Shown: positions 26,705-36,136, numbered from the stretch's first letter. The stretch: DNA of 64,000 nt from Gilvibacter sp. SZ-19 (GCF_002163875.1 NZ_CP019333.1:1-64000); one strand, 5' to 3'. The notes: generated by a model from the letters alone, not told the origin. Made by a program: numbers and translations.

Positions 26705-27184
26705 ATGCAAATTGCAATCATGGGTTTCGGAAACCCTGTAAGAAGTGATGATGGTGTTGGAATGTATGTCATTGAAAAACTCAAGGAGCATATTGGTGAT
26801 AATGAGGCCATCAATATTTTTGATATGGGAACAGCGGCTTTTGAAGTCCTTTTTGGATTAAAAGGGCATCAAAAAATTATACTGGTAGATGCAGCTTTAA
26901 ATACCAATGAACCTGTAGGAACACTTTTTAAAGTTCCTGCCGAAGAAGTTTTGAGAGCACCACAAGATGATCCTTTGGTGTTTTTGCATGGTATGAAATG
27001 GGATCAAGCATTGTCGTACGCTAAAAAGATTTTACAAGACGAGTATCCAGACGATATTCAGGTGTATTTAATTGCCATAGAAAATACGAAGTTAGAAGTA
27101 GAATTAAGTGATGCAGTTAAAGATGCAGGAGATAAAGTCGTTGAACATATACTAGAAGAATTAAAAGTTTCAGAAGTATTGTGA
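26705..27184 (+). CDS. hupW: Hydrogenase maturation endopeptidase
   Basis: A 159-residue HyaD/HybD/HupW-family protease that removes the C-terminal extension of the large subunit after nickel insertion. Signature: MGFGNPVRSDDGVGMYVIEKL at the N-terminus (broken here as GFGNPVRSDDGVG), with the metal-binding Asp; LVDAALNTNEPVGT supplies the second ligand near residue 62, and FLHGMKWDQAL carries the His near 97. The gene lies directly behind the structural genes but after the terminator hairpin. Its stop overlaps the GTG start of the next small gene. Confidence 0.92.
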   Translation: MQIAIMGFGNPVRSDDGVGMYVIEKLKEHIGDNEAINIFDMGTAAFEVLFGLKGHQKIILVDAALNTNEPVGTLFKVPAEEVLRAPQDDPLVFLHGMKWDQALSYAKKILQDEYPDDIQVYLIAIENTKLEVELSDAVKDAGDKVVEHILEELKVSEVL

Positions 27185-27498
27185 ACGAAAAAGTAGCATT
27201 AAAGTCATCTCATATTTTTTTAGATAGTGAACTGGTAGAGAACATTTTTAAAAATATTCATTATGCCTATGTTACGTATGTAAAATCTCAAGAAAGACTA
27301 CTCATAACACCCGTAAGTAGTCAATGGTTTGTGAAGATGTACAAACCAACTCAGTTTTTATTAAAATCTAGAAACCTAAAAGGCGATAGAACATTAGCAA
27401 TTCGAGAAATTTTAATCGATAATGATATAAATATGACTGATAGAGTACTTGAGTATGAAATAGTGGAAAAAACAAATCTTATAAAAGTCAATATGTAA
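27181..27498 (+). CDS. Unrecognised hydrogenase-operon protein, 105 residues
   Basis: Starts at a GTG that overlaps the protease stop codon; no better start exists. The protein has no cysteine, no signal peptide and no membrane helix, so it is soluble and cannot bind an iron-sulfur cluster through Cys. It is mixed alpha/beta with a basic middle (FLLKSRNLKGDRTLAIREI). I recognise no family. Position between the protease and hypA, with overlapping ends on both sides (1 bp with the next gene), argues for a role in hydrogenase assembly, quaternary structure or electron output. Confidence 0.7.
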   Translation: MNEKVALKSSHIFLDSELVENIFKNIHYAYVTYVKSQERLLITPVSSQWFVKMYKPTQFLLKSRNLKGDRTLAIREILIDNDINMTDRVLEYEIVEKTNLIKVNM

Positions 27499-27764
27499 TG
27501 ACAAAACGTAATGATCCAAAAGATGCATGGTTATTAGATGCCGAAGTACAATATAAGATTGAAGAAATAAATAGCCGTTGGGAAGTATCATTAGTATTTA
27601 TCGATACTAAGGATCCTAAACATATATTAATCAAAAAAATAGGCGATTACAGATCGAAGCGTTTGGCAGAAGTGTATGCTAGAAATATGCAACAAACAGC
27701 CGCAAAGGATATTAGAGGAACACAAAAAGTAAACAAAGATGATTACAATATTAACAGCAACTAA
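27498..27764 (+). CDS. Unrecognised hydrogenase-operon protein, 88 residues
   Basis: Begins on the last base of the preceding gene and overlaps the TPR gene by 26 bp, so it is translationally coupled on both sides. It is soluble, highly charged and free of cysteine. Residues 15-50 look like two or three beta strands (YKIEEINSRWEVSLVFID), followed by a helix (SKRLAEVYARNMQQTAAKDI) and a polar tail. No family recognised. Together with the 105-residue protein and the TPR protein it forms a block inserted between protease and hyp genes. Confidence 0.68.
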   Translation: MTKRNDPKDAWLLDAEVQYKIEEINSRWEVSLVFIDTKDPKHILIKKIGDYRSKRLAEVYARNMQQTAAKDIRGTQKVNKDDYNINSN

Positions 27765-29220
27765 TTTTAAAGAATCCATTCGCGAGGTAATTATGGTAGT
27801 TGATCGTTTGGACGAGTTAGTTGCTGTTGTGAGTCATCCAGAAGAAATTGATCCTACCTCTAAATTGCTGACAGTTGAAAATGACATTATCCGAGCGTCA
27901 CTCGATTGGTACGACACAGAACCACCTTATATATTTCCAGAAATTACTTTTAACGCCAATAATCTTTTGGCGATTATCTTTTATAAATTAGGAAACCAGC
28001 AGAAAGTATTTGAATTTGTTTCAGAAGGTAACAGTATATATAATGATCTTTTAGTCGCTACACATCTACAGTTTGGTTACGATATTTCTGATGCGATGTT
28101 TTCTAAAATAGACACTTTAGCTAATCAAAGTATCGTTCAGCATTATGGACAATACTCTAATCGCTGTACTGTTGAAACCTTAAAAAAAATGTATGCTAAA
28201 GCCATAGATACGGAGATTCATGATGAATTAAAGGTGTTTATCGCGAAACATTACAGTAACTTGCTTTTAGATGTAAATGCCTATCAGGAAGCAGAGGAGT
28301 TGGTACGTTCGCTACAGGACAAAGCCATCTCGCCCGAATCAAAAAATGCGATGCAAATTCAATTGGCATCAGCACTCATGGCGCAATTACAACTACCTTA
28401 TGAAAACGATACTTTAGATGAAATTTCAGAATTATTTCAAGAAGGTATTCATTTTTATGAGACAAGAAATCAAAATGTAAACGCAGGCTTATTGTATGTG
28501 GATGCCTCAGAAATTGCAAACTATCAGAAAGATTATATTGCTTCGAAGGATTACATAAACAAAGCCATTTTAATTTTCAAAGAAGCTGATATTCCAGAAT
28601 TTTTAGGGGAAGCAGGTTTGCGGAAAGCCACGCTACTTTATACCTGGAGTAAAAACGGAAGCCCGCAATATTACAAACCTGCTATAAATGCCTTTCAGGA
28701 CACGTTAAAAGTCTTTAAGCGAGAGACACATCCTCAAAAGTTTGCACATGTGCATCATAATTTAGCGTTGATCTATTCGGAAATCCCTGTATCTTCAGAA
28801 GAAAAACCTATTTGGACAGCCTTTTGCGCCTCATCATTTAAGGAAGTATTGAAGTTTTACACCAAAGAAGATTATCCTTACGAGTTTGCCATGGCAAGTC
28901 ATAATTATGCTACTGCTTTAATGAGTTTTCCTGTAGCCAAATTGCACAACAATTTAGATAAAGCCTTTGGTATGTTTGAAGATGCTTTGAGTGTTAGAAC
29001 AGCAGCTAGCTATCCTTTTGAGCGCGCTTTGACTTTAGTAAACCAATTAGAGCTCTACTGGGTCATGCATAATGAAAACAGTGAAGAAGAAGCCAAAAAA
29101 TACAATGCGATGCTCAATAAAGCGAATGAAATATCGCAATTGGTTACCGACAGTGCTTTAATAGAAAAGGCAAATGAACACATAGAAGCTTTAAAAAATT
29201 TAAAAACCATACTGAATTAA
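27739..29220 (+). CDS. TPR-repeat protein of the hydrogenase operon
   Basis: A 493-residue, soluble, almost all-helical protein. TPR-like units are clearest between residues about 230 and 440: ASEIANYQKDYIASKDYINKA, then the QKFAHVHHNLALIYSEIP and YEFAMASHNYATALMSFP repeats and FERALTLVNQLELYW. No signal peptide or membrane helix. TPR proteins are scaffolds for protein-protein contacts, so it may bring the hydrogenase to a partner or act in assembly. I recall TPR genes in other group 2a hydrogenase neighbourhoods but cannot verify that here. The start overlaps the previous gene by 26 bp; a later start near 27793 (MVVDRLDEL) is possible. hypA follows at 2 bp. Confidence 0.75.
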   Translation: MITILTATNFKESIREVIMVVDRLDELVAVVSHPEEIDPTSKLLTVENDIIRASLDWYDTEPPYIFPEITFNANNLLAIIFYKLGNQQKVFEFVSEGNSIYNDLLVATHLQFGYDISDAMFSKIDTLANQSIVQHYGQYSNRCTVETLKKMYAKAIDTEIHDELKVFIAKHYSNLLLDVNAYQEAEELVRSLQDKAISPESKNAMQIQLASALMAQLQLPYENDTLDEISELFQEGIHFYETRNQNVNAGLLYVDASEIANYQKDYIASKDYINKAILIFKEADIPEFLGEAGLRKATLLYTWSKNGSPQYYKPAINAFQDTLKVFKRETHPQKFAHVHHNLALIYSEIPVSSEEKPIWTAFCASSFKEVLKFYTKEDYPYEFAMASHNYATALMSFPVAKLHNNLDKAFGMFEDALSVRTAASYPFERALTLVNQLELYWVMHNENSEEEAKKYNAMLNKANEISQLVTDSALIEKANEHIEALKNLKTILN

Positions 29221-29222
29221 CC

Positions 29223-29570
29223 ATGCACGAAACATCCATCGTTAATAGCATTATGCGAACTTTAGAAATGGAGTTTGAACAAGAAAAATTGAATAAGATG
29301 AAAGCCATTCACCTTAAAGTTGGCATCTTATCGAACATTGAACCTCGATTGTTGCACAATGCCTACAGTGCTTACCATATTACGAATCCAGGCTATCATC
29401 ATGTAGTGCTTCATATAGAGTCAACTGAACTAAAAATTCAGTGCGAGGTGTGCAACCATATCACAGATGTTAAAAACTATCGATTTATCTGTGATAATTG
29501 TGAAAGGCCCAGTAAAAATGTGATTCAAGGTGAAGAAATGTTAATCCATAAAGTAGAATTTGACGATTAA
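29223..29570 (+). CDS. hypA: Hydrogenase nickel chaperone HypA
   Basis: A 115-residue HypA that, with HypB, delivers nickel to the large-subunit precursor. The N-terminal MHE supplies His 2 and Glu 3 for nickel. The zinc site has two CxxC pairs, CEVCNH and CDNCERP, near residues 76-98. Length is normal. It follows the TPR gene by 2 bp and precedes hypB. Confidence 0.95.
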   Translation: MHETSIVNSIMRTLEMEFEQEKLNKMKAIHLKVGILSNIEPRLLHNAYSAYHITNPGYHHVVLHIESTELKIQCEVCNHITDVKNYRFICDNCERPSKNVIQGEEMLIHKVEFDD

Positions 29571-29605
29571 ATGTGCATAAAAAGTACCAATTAAACAATA
29601 CAATT

Positions 29606-30307
29606 ATGAGTATAGAGAAATCCACAAAAGCGGCTCGCGGAACTGCACAATGCGAGAATACCAATATCAATTTGCTAAAGGCTAATGATTTTGTAGCCGA
29701 TATTATCAAAAAGGAAATGGCAAAAAGCAACACGCTGTTGGTTAATATAACGTCCTCAGCCGGAAGCGGAAAAACTACGCTGATGCAAAAAACAGCAGAA
29801 AAGCTAAAAGACAAGCTAAATATGGCCGTTATGGTGGGTGATTTGGAAACCGAGCGTGATGCTGAGCGCATAAGAGAAACGGGCATTTTTGCATTGCAAA
29901 TCGTAACTGGAGGTATTTGTCATTTGGAAGCCCAAATGATTCATCAGGTGTTAGATCAGTTTGATTTACCAAATATCGATCTGCTTTTTATTGAAAATGT
30001 AGGAAACTTGGTGTGCCCTGCTTCTTTTGATTTAGGTGAGGATTACCGTGTTACTTTAATGGCTACTACCGAAGGTGATGATAAACCAAAAAAGTATCCA
30101 CGCATGTTTTTAACAAGCGATATGATGCTCGTTTCTAAAGCTGATTTGCTACCTTATTTACCCTTCTCTGTAGAAGCAGTGACTAAAGATGCAAGAGAAG
30201 TTAATCACGAATTAGAAGTGTTACAAATTTCGTCTTTATCTGAAGAAGGCATAGACGAATGGTGTGATTGGTTAGTACAAAAAGTTAAACAAAAGCAGCA
30301 AACTTAA
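29606..30307 (+). CDS. hypB: Hydrogenase nickel-incorporation GTPase HypB
   Basis: A 233-residue SIMIBI-class GTPase that powers nickel insertion with HypA. Walker A: ITSSAGSGKTTLM; switch region GDLETERDAERI; the metal-binding GGICHLEAQM (Cys-His) and ENVGNLVCPASFDLGE with the second Cys; base-specificity stretch SKADLLPYL. The N-terminus has no His-rich metal store and only a short AQCENTN leader. I chose the ATG at 29606; a GTG at 29573 would add 11 residues. Downstream hypF starts 12 bp later. Confidence 0.95.
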   Translation: MSIEKSTKAARGTAQCENTNINLLKANDFVADIIKKEMAKSNTLLVNITSSAGSGKTTLMQKTAEKLKDKLNMAVMVGDLETERDAERIRETGIFALQIVTGGICHLEAQMIHQVLDQFDLPNIDLLFIENVGNLVCPASFDLGEDYRVTLMATTEGDDKPKKYPRMFLTSDMMLVSKADLLPYLPFSVEAVTKDAREVNHELEVLQISSLSEEGIDEWCDWLVQKVKQKQQT

Positions 30308-30319
30308 TGTTTTATTTTA

Positions 30320-32578
30320 GTGAGTAAAACATTTCAAATACAAATTGAAGGACAGGTTCAAGGTGTTGGATTTCGTCCTTTTGTTTTTAATCTTGCGAAA
30401 AAACATAAGTTAAATGGTACTGTTTCAAACAATGAAAATGGTGTTCTTATTTATTGTAATACTTCTAAAGAAGGTGTCGATAGATTTTCAGAAGACATTC
30501 TGCTTCACAAACCAGAAATAGCCATTATAACTTCCTGTAAAATTGTTGGAAGTCCGTTTACTGAATTTAACAATTTTACCATTATTTCATCAAAAACACA
30601 GGCACAAATCAATGTACCATTAACACCAGATTTTGCAATTTGCGAGTCCTGTAAAACCGAACTTTCAGACTCTAAAAACAGGCGCTATAATTATCCATTT
30701 ACAACCTGTGTACAGTGTGGACCACGCTATGCCATTACAACCAAGTTTCCATTTGAAAGAGCACATACGTCGTTAACAGAGTTTGACATGTGTGAGGCTT
30801 GCCATGCAGAGTATATTAATCCAAACGACAGACGGTTTCATTCGCAAACTAACTCATGTAGTTCATGTGGCATACAATTAAGATTGGTAGCAACGGATGA
30901 AAAAACGATTGCAGAAAATCAAATTGATTGTATTAAAAAAGTTGGCCAATGTATTTCTGATGGAAAAATTGTTGCTATTAAAAACACCAATGGTTACCTA
31001 TTGTGCTGTGATGCTTTAAATCCAGAAGCCATCAAAGAGTTAAGAGCGCGAAAGAAAAGGCCCAATAAGCCTTTTGCAGTATTGTATCCTTCAATTAGAA
31101 CCGCAAAGAAAGAGTTTCAATTATCATCTCACGAAGAAGAAGCTTTACAATCTAGAGTAGCACCCATAGTGATCCTGCAAAACACTAAAAATACAAGTAT
31201 CGCTGTCAATACCATCGCACCAAATTTAAACCAAACAGGTGTGATGCTACCGTTTTCTGCATTGTTGCAATTAATAATGCAAGAAATTAAACAGCCCATT
31301 GTTGCCACGAGTGGGAATATACATGGTTCGCCTATTATTTCTGAAGAAAAAGAAGCGCATACACACTTAAAAAATGTTGCTGATTATTTCTTGCATCACA
31401 ATCTCGATATTCAATTTCCGCAAGACGATTCTGTTATCAAATTTGGATATAACAAAAAGCTTATCTATAGACGCTCTAGAGGGTTGGCACCGAATTATAT
31501 CGATGTTAAAATAAACGATACCAAGCCTATTTTGGCAATGGGAGCGCATTTAAAAAGCACCTTTACATTTGTGCCCAATGCACAAACATACGTGAGTCAA
31601 TATTTCGGAAATTTAGATAATTACGATGTTTTAAAACGTTATAACACTATAATTGAAAATTACTTTGATGTTTTCGACACCACTCCAAAAACAATTCTTA
31701 TTGACAAACACCCACAATACCAAAGCAGCGTTTTAGGGCACGAACTGGTTTCAACATACAACGCTGCTATTCAAGAAATTCAGCATCATAAAGCACATTT
31801 TGCAAGTGTTTTAGGAGAACATGATTTGTTTAATTGCAAAGACAAAATACTAGGTGTGATTTGGGATGGTACAGGTTTAGGTGATGACAATCAGATTTGG
31901 GGAGGTGAATTTTTTACTTACGAAAATTATAAAATTGAACGCTTAACACATTTTGAATATTTCGATTGGTTGACTAACGACAAAATGGCTAAAGAGCCAC
32001 GTTTAGCTTTATTTAGTCTATTAGATGATGAAACGAAGCCTTTCATTAAAGATAAGTTTACCGAAACCGAATGGAAAATCTATTCAAAAACTATAAAAAC
32101 CAACAAGCTTAAAACATCCTCTGTTGGTAGGTTGTTTGATGCAGCAGCTTCGGCATTAGACTTAGTAGATATAAATACTTTTGAAGCTGAAGCAGCCATG
32201 CGACTTGAAGATTGTGCAAACACATACTCTAAAAGCTATTATATTGATTTTTTACATGATACAACTTATAATGAAATACCATCCCAGTATATTCTTAAAA
32301 AACTTATAAAAGCCTATAGAGAAGGATTTTGTAAAGAACGATTGGCTTATAGTTTTATCTACACTTTAGCTAAATCCATTATAAGGGTTGCTAAAAAGAA
32401 TCAAATAAACATGATTGCCTGTAGTGGTGGTGTTTTTCAAAACGCGCTATTAGTTTCAATGCTTTCTCTGATGGCAAAAAAAGATAAAATAAATTTAAAA
32501 TTAAATTGTAAATTGTCTGCTAACGACGAAAATATATCATTCGGACAGTTGATGTACCATCAACATATAAAAAATTAA
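30320..32578 (+). CDS. hypF: Carbamoyltransferase HypF
   Basis: A 752-residue HypF that makes the thiocarbamate on HypE used for the cyanide ligands of the active site. Domains in order: acylphosphatase (residues about 1-90, GQVQGVGFRPFVF), two zinc-finger units (about 105-190, with CESCKTE, CVQCGPRY, CEACHAEY and CSSCGIQ), YrdC-like carbamoyl-AMP domain (about 200-380, KNTNGYLLCCDA and RRSRGLAPNYI) and Kae1-like domain (about 390-752, EIQHHKAHFASVL, GVIWDGTGLGDD and ACSGGVFQNALL). Full length. The start is GTG at 30320. HypC follows at 5 bp. Confidence 0.96.
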   Translation: MSKTFQIQIEGQVQGVGFRPFVFNLAKKHKLNGTVSNNENGVLIYCNTSKEGVDRFSEDILLHKPEIAIITSCKIVGSPFTEFNNFTIISSKTQAQINVPLTPDFAICESCKTELSDSKNRRYNYPFTTCVQCGPRYAITTKFPFERAHTSLTEFDMCEACHAEYINPNDRRFHSQTNSCSSCGIQLRLVATDEKTIAENQIDCIKKVGQCISDGKIVAIKNTNGYLLCCDALNPEAIKELRARKKRPNKPFAVLYPSIRTAKKEFQLSSHEEEALQSRVAPIVILQNTKNTSIAVNTIAPNLNQTGVMLPFSALLQLIMQEIKQPIVATSGNIHGSPIISEEKEAHTHLKNVADYFLHHNLDIQFPQDDSVIKFGYNKKLIYRRSRGLAPNYIDVKINDTKPILAMGAHLKSTFTFVPNAQTYVSQYFGNLDNYDVLKRYNTIIENYFDVFDTTPKTILIDKHPQYQSSVLGHELVSTYNAAIQEIQHHKAHFASVLGEHDLFNCKDKILGVIWDGTGLGDDNQIWGGEFFTYENYKIERLTHFEYFDWLTNDKMAKEPRLALFSLLDDETKPFIKDKFTETEWKIYSKTIKTNKLKTSSVGRLFDAAASALDLVDINTFEAEAAMRLEDCANTYSKSYYIDFLHDTTYNEIPSQYILKKLIKAYREGFCKERLAYSFIYTLAKSIIRVAKKNQINMIACSGGVFQNALLVSMLSLMAKKDKINLKLNCKLSANDENISFGQLMYHQHIKN

Positions 32579-32583
32579 GTACT

Positions 32584-32865
32584 ATGTGTTTAGCAATTCC
32601 AGGGAAAATTAAAAGTATAGAATTACAACATAACGGTTTGGTGAGAATGGCAAAGGTTTCATTTGGTGGAATCACGAAAGAAGCCAGTTTAGAAATGCTA
32701 CCAGATGCCGATGTTGACGATTATGTTCTAGTGCATGTTGGGGTTGCTATAAGTAAAGTTAACGAAGAAGAAGCTAAAAAAACGTTTGAATATTTAGAAG
32801 AAATTGGCGAATTAGGCGAACTTGAAGATGTTGACGATTATTTGCCTAAAAAAGATGAGTCATGA
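32584..32865 (+). CDS. hypC: Hydrogenase assembly chaperone HypC
   Basis: A 93-residue HypC/HupF chaperone. The N-terminal MCLAIPGKI carries the essential Cys 2; DDYVLVHVGVAISKVNEEEA is the typical middle strand, and the tail is acidic (LGELEDVDDYL). It binds HypD during assembly of Fe(CN)2CO and passes it to the large subunit. Its end overlaps hypD by 4 bp. Confidence 0.95.
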   Translation: MCLAIPGKIKSIELQHNGLVRMAKVSFGGITKEASLEMLPDADVDDYVLVHVGVAISKVNEEEAKKTFEYLEEIGELGELEDVDDYLPKKDES

Positions 32866-33956
32866 AGTATATGAATGAATATAGAGATCCTGAATTAGCA
32901 AAGAAGTATCTCGAAGAAATAGAAAAAACGGTAACGCAACCTTGGGCTATAATGGAAGTTTGCGGCGGGCAAACACATAGTTTGGTTAAAAATGGTATCA
33001 TAGACATGTTGCCAGAACAAGTCACCATGATTCATGGTCCAGGCTGCCCTGTCTGTGTAACACCGTTAAATTTAATAGATAAAGCCATTCATTTGGCGCT
33101 CAATGAGGGTGTGATTTTATGTTCGTTTGGAGATATGTTGCGCGTTCCTGGCTCAAAAATTAATCTTTTGGAAGCCAAAGCCAAAGGTGCCGATATTCGC
33201 ATTTTATATTCACCATTAGAAGCTGTAAAGATTGCAGAAGCGAATCCAGACAGAGAAGTTGTTTTTTTTGCTGTAGGATTCGAAACTACCGCACCAGCAA
33301 ATGCCTTATCTCTTATCCATGCGCACCGAAAAGGTTTGACTAATTATTCCATTTTAGCATCTCATGTATTAGTACCACCAGCTATAAAAGCGGTAATTGA
33401 TGATGACGAAAGTAATATTGATGGCTTTTTAGCCGCTGGGCATGTATGTACCATTATGGGCAATTCAGAGTATCATCCCCTTTCGGCAACTTACAATGTA
33501 CCAATCGTAGTTACTGGTTTTGAACCTTTGGATGTCTTGCAAGGTATCTTGATGGTAATTCGTCAGTTAGAAGCAAATAAAGCTAAAGTCGAGAATCAAT
33601 ATTCAAGAATTGTGAAAGAGGAAGGTAATACCGAAGCTCAAAAAATGATTTTTGAAGTTTTTGAAATTAGGAATCAGCTATGGCGAGGTATTGGCGAAAT
33701 TCCTGAAAGCGGTTATGCCGTTAAAGAAAAATATGCCGCCTTTGATGCCAACAAAAAGTTTAGTATTTCAATAGAAGAAGCCCCAGAACATCCCGATTGT
33801 ATTTCAGGACAAATTATGAAAGGCATCAAAAAACCTTTTGAATGCCCACAATTTGGTAAGAAATGTAAACCGTCCTTTCCATTAGGAGCTCCTATGGTAA
33901 GTAGTGAGGGTGCTTGTGCGGCCTATTACCATTTTTCTGGCTTAATCGAAGCTTAA
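32862..33956 (+). CDS. hypD: Hydrogenase iron-centre assembly protein HypD
   Basis: A 364-residue HypD, the scaffold where Fe(CN)2CO is built with HypC and HypE. Motifs: MEVCGGQTHSL near residue 31, HGPGCPVCVTP near 59 (redox Cys pair), FFAVGFETTAPANA near 130, GHVCTIMG near 185, and the C-terminal cluster cysteines in CPQFGKKCKPSFPLG and EGACAAYY. Normal length. Starts by overlapping the hypC stop; hypE follows after 20 bp. Confidence 0.96.
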   Translation: MKYMNEYRDPELAKKYLEEIEKTVTQPWAIMEVCGGQTHSLVKNGIIDMLPEQVTMIHGPGCPVCVTPLNLIDKAIHLALNEGVILCSFGDMLRVPGSKINLLEAKAKGADIRILYSPLEAVKIAEANPDREVVFFAVGFETTAPANALSLIHAHRKGLTNYSILASHVLVPPAIKAVIDDDESNIDGFLAAGHVCTIMGNSEYHPLSATYNVPIVVTGFEPLDVLQGILMVIRQLEANKAKVENQYSRIVKEEGNTEAQKMIFEVFEIRNQLWRGIGEIPESGYAVKEKYAAFDANKKFSISIEEAPEHPDCISGQIMKGIKKPFECPQFGKKCKPSFPLGAPMVSSEGACAAYYHFSGLIEA

Positions 33957-33976
33957 TCTACAATAATCAATAATAA

Positions 33977-35038
33977 ATGTCTGATTCAAAAAAAATACGA
34001 ATGCAGCTGCAATGCCCCATGCCAAAATTAGATTTTGATGTCATAACTCTTGGGCATGGTAGCGGTGGTACTTTAACCAATAAACTACTTGACAGCGGCG
34101 TTTTTGATGTGTTAAGCAATGATATACTCAATGAACGACATGATGGTGCGTTTCTCGAAATGAATGGCAAGATGGCATTCTCAACCGATAGTTTTTTAGT
34201 GTCCCCTATATTTTTCCCCGGAGGAAATATTGGTGAACTGGCTGTTAATGGCACTGTAAACGATTTAGCCATGTGCGGTGCTATTCCTAAGTATCTATCC
34301 TTAAGTTTTATTATTGAAGAAGGCCTGAAAATGACACAGTTTTGGGAGATTTTAGTAGCTATCAAGTATGCTTGCGAGAAAGCAAACGTAAATGTAGTTA
34401 CCGGTGATACTAAAGTAGTTGAAAAAGGTAAAGGCGATAAAATATTTATAAATACTTCTGGTGTTGGCAACATCCATCCAAAAGCACATATCAATGAAAA
34501 GAATATTAAAATTGGAGATAAAATCATCGTTAGTGGTAACATAGCAACGCACGGTATGGCAATTATGTCTGTTCGAGAAGGATTAGAATTCGATTCCACC
34601 ATTGAAAGCGATACCACAAATTTGAATCATACTATTTTAAAACTGATAGATGCGTTTGGAGAAGACATTCATTTATTAACTGATCCCACGAGAGGTGGTA
34701 TAGCCACGGTTTTAAAAGAAATTGCTTTGTCCTCTAATATTGGAATTGATATTTTTCAGAAAGATTTGCCAATAGATAGTCAGGTAGCAAGTGCCTGCGA
34801 ATTATTAGGGTTAGATCCATTATATGTGGCGAATGAAGGATTGTTTTTAAGCTTTGTAGATGCTTCTATAGCCGATTCGTTTGTAGCAACCTTACAAAAC
34901 GACGAAAATGGTACCAATGCGAAAATTATAGGAACCATTGTTGAAGCACACCCAAAACAAGTGATTTTGGAGAGCGCCATTGGTGGTAAACGCATGGTAA
35001 GCATGCTTCCTGGAGAACAATTGCCAAGAATCTGTTAA
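33977..35038 (+). CDS. hypE: Hydrogenase maturation protein HypE
   Basis: A 353-residue PurM/AIR-synthase-like ATPase that dehydrates the carbamoyl group on its C-terminal Cys to thiocyanate. The last four residues are PRIC, the required end of active HypE. Other motifs: ITLGHGSGGTLTNKLL near residue 24, AFSTDSFLVSP, GTVNDLAMCGAIP and LLTDPTRGGIATVLKEIA near 236. The start gives about 10 residues before the usual N-terminus. The NHL protein gene follows at 3 bp. Confidence 0.96.
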   Translation: MSDSKKIRMQLQCPMPKLDFDVITLGHGSGGTLTNKLLDSGVFDVLSNDILNERHDGAFLEMNGKMAFSTDSFLVSPIFFPGGNIGELAVNGTVNDLAMCGAIPKYLSLSFIIEEGLKMTQFWEILVAIKYACEKANVNVVTGDTKVVEKGKGDKIFINTSGVGNIHPKAHINEKNIKIGDKIIVSGNIATHGMAIMSVREGLEFDSTIESDTTNLNHTILKLIDAFGEDIHLLTDPTRGGIATVLKEIALSSNIGIDIFQKDLPIDSQVASACELLGLDPLYVANEGLFLSFVDASIADSFVATLQNDENGTNAKIIGTIVEAHPKQVILESAIGGKRMVSMLPGEQLPRIC

Positions 35039-35041
35039 CCT

Positions 35042-36136
35042 ATGGATTATACTACTTTAGGTAGCAACGTCGCGAATGCTTATATTTTTAAAGGTTCAAA
35101 ACAAAAACCGTTTTTAGCACCACGAGGCGTGTTTGTAGTTAATAATATGCTTTTTGTTTCAGACACTGGACGGAATCGTGTTTTTATTTGGAAAACTATA
35201 CCTACATCAGAATTTCAAAATCCAGATGTTATTCTTGGGCAAGAAAGTATTGAAGACACAGGTAGAAATGCAGATTCTTTAGTCTCTTCGAAAACATTGC
35301 AATACCCTTCAGGAATTTGGAGCGATGGTATAAAACTGATTGTTGCCGACGCTTGGAATCATCGTGTTTTAATTTGGCATAGCATTCCTACAGTGAATGC
35401 ACAACCGGCAGATGTTGTTTTAGGACAAGCCAGTTTTGAAACGAATTATCCCAATGTAAAAGGGCAATCGGCAAACCCTAAAGCTAATACTTTGAACTGG
35501 CCTTATGGTGTTTTTTCAGATGGTGTAAGCTTATGGATAGCCGATACGGGTAACCGTCGTGTGTTGTATTTTAACAAAATTCCTACGGAAAACTTTGCTA
35601 ATGCAGACAATGTCATTGGAAAGTCAGATTTCAATACCCGAGATTATGAAAATAATGATCCTATTTGGCCATACTCAATTAAAATTAGCAAAAAGGGATA
35701 TTTAGCCATTACTGACACACAGTTTTATAGAGTTTTAGTTTGGAATGATAAAAACGATGCGTTTAACAAACCCGCTGATGTAATCATAGGACAACAAAAT
35801 TTTGATGATGCAGGACAAAATCAGTTTAGACTTTCACCAGAAGCGAATACCTTAAATTGGACGTATGACGCTTGTTTTTATAAAGAAGGTATTTTGGTGA
35901 ACGATACAGGTAATAGTAGAATTTTAGTCTTTAAAAGTATTCCTAAAGAGAACAATGCCAGTGCCAATGCACTAATTGGGAGGCCAGATTTTAATACAAG
36001 TAGTGAGTATAAAGAAAATATGCACGGCACAGGCAGCGCCATTTATTGGCCATTTTCAATTGCAACGGAAGAAAACAAACTATTTATAGCAGATACTGGT
36101 AACCATCGCGTAATAATTTGCGATTTAAAGACTTAA
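35042..36136 (+). CDS. NHL-repeat beta-propeller protein of the hydrogenase operon
   Basis: A 364-residue protein built of repeats like LFVSDTGRNRVFIW, LIVADAWNHRVLIW, LWIADTGNRRVLYF, LAITDTQFYRVLVW, ILVNDTGNSRILVF and LFIADTGNHRVIIC, six NHL-type blades that should close into a propeller. Between blades recur ADVVLGQASF-like segments. No signal peptide, so cytoplasmic. NHL propellers bind proteins or ligands; here it may dock the hydrogenase to another component. It starts 3 bp after hypE and its end overlaps the convergent permease gene by 12 bp. NHL proteins are, from memory, known companions of this hydrogenase type, but their role is not established. Confidence 0.85.
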   Translation: MDYTTLGSNVANAYIFKGSKQKPFLAPRGVFVVNNMLFVSDTGRNRVFIWKTIPTSEFQNPDVILGQESIEDTGRNADSLVSSKTLQYPSGIWSDGIKLIVADAWNHRVLIWHSIPTVNAQPADVVLGQASFETNYPNVKGQSANPKANTLNWPYGVFSDGVSLWIADTGNRRVLYFNKIPTENFANADNVIGKSDFNTRDYENNDPIWPYSIKISKKGYLAITDTQFYRVLVWNDKNDAFNKPADVIIGQQNFDDAGQNQFRLSPEANTLNWTYDACFYKEGILVNDTGNSRILVFKSIPKENNASANALIGRPDFNTSSEYKENMHGTGSAIYWPFSIATEENKLFIADTGNHRVIICDLKT

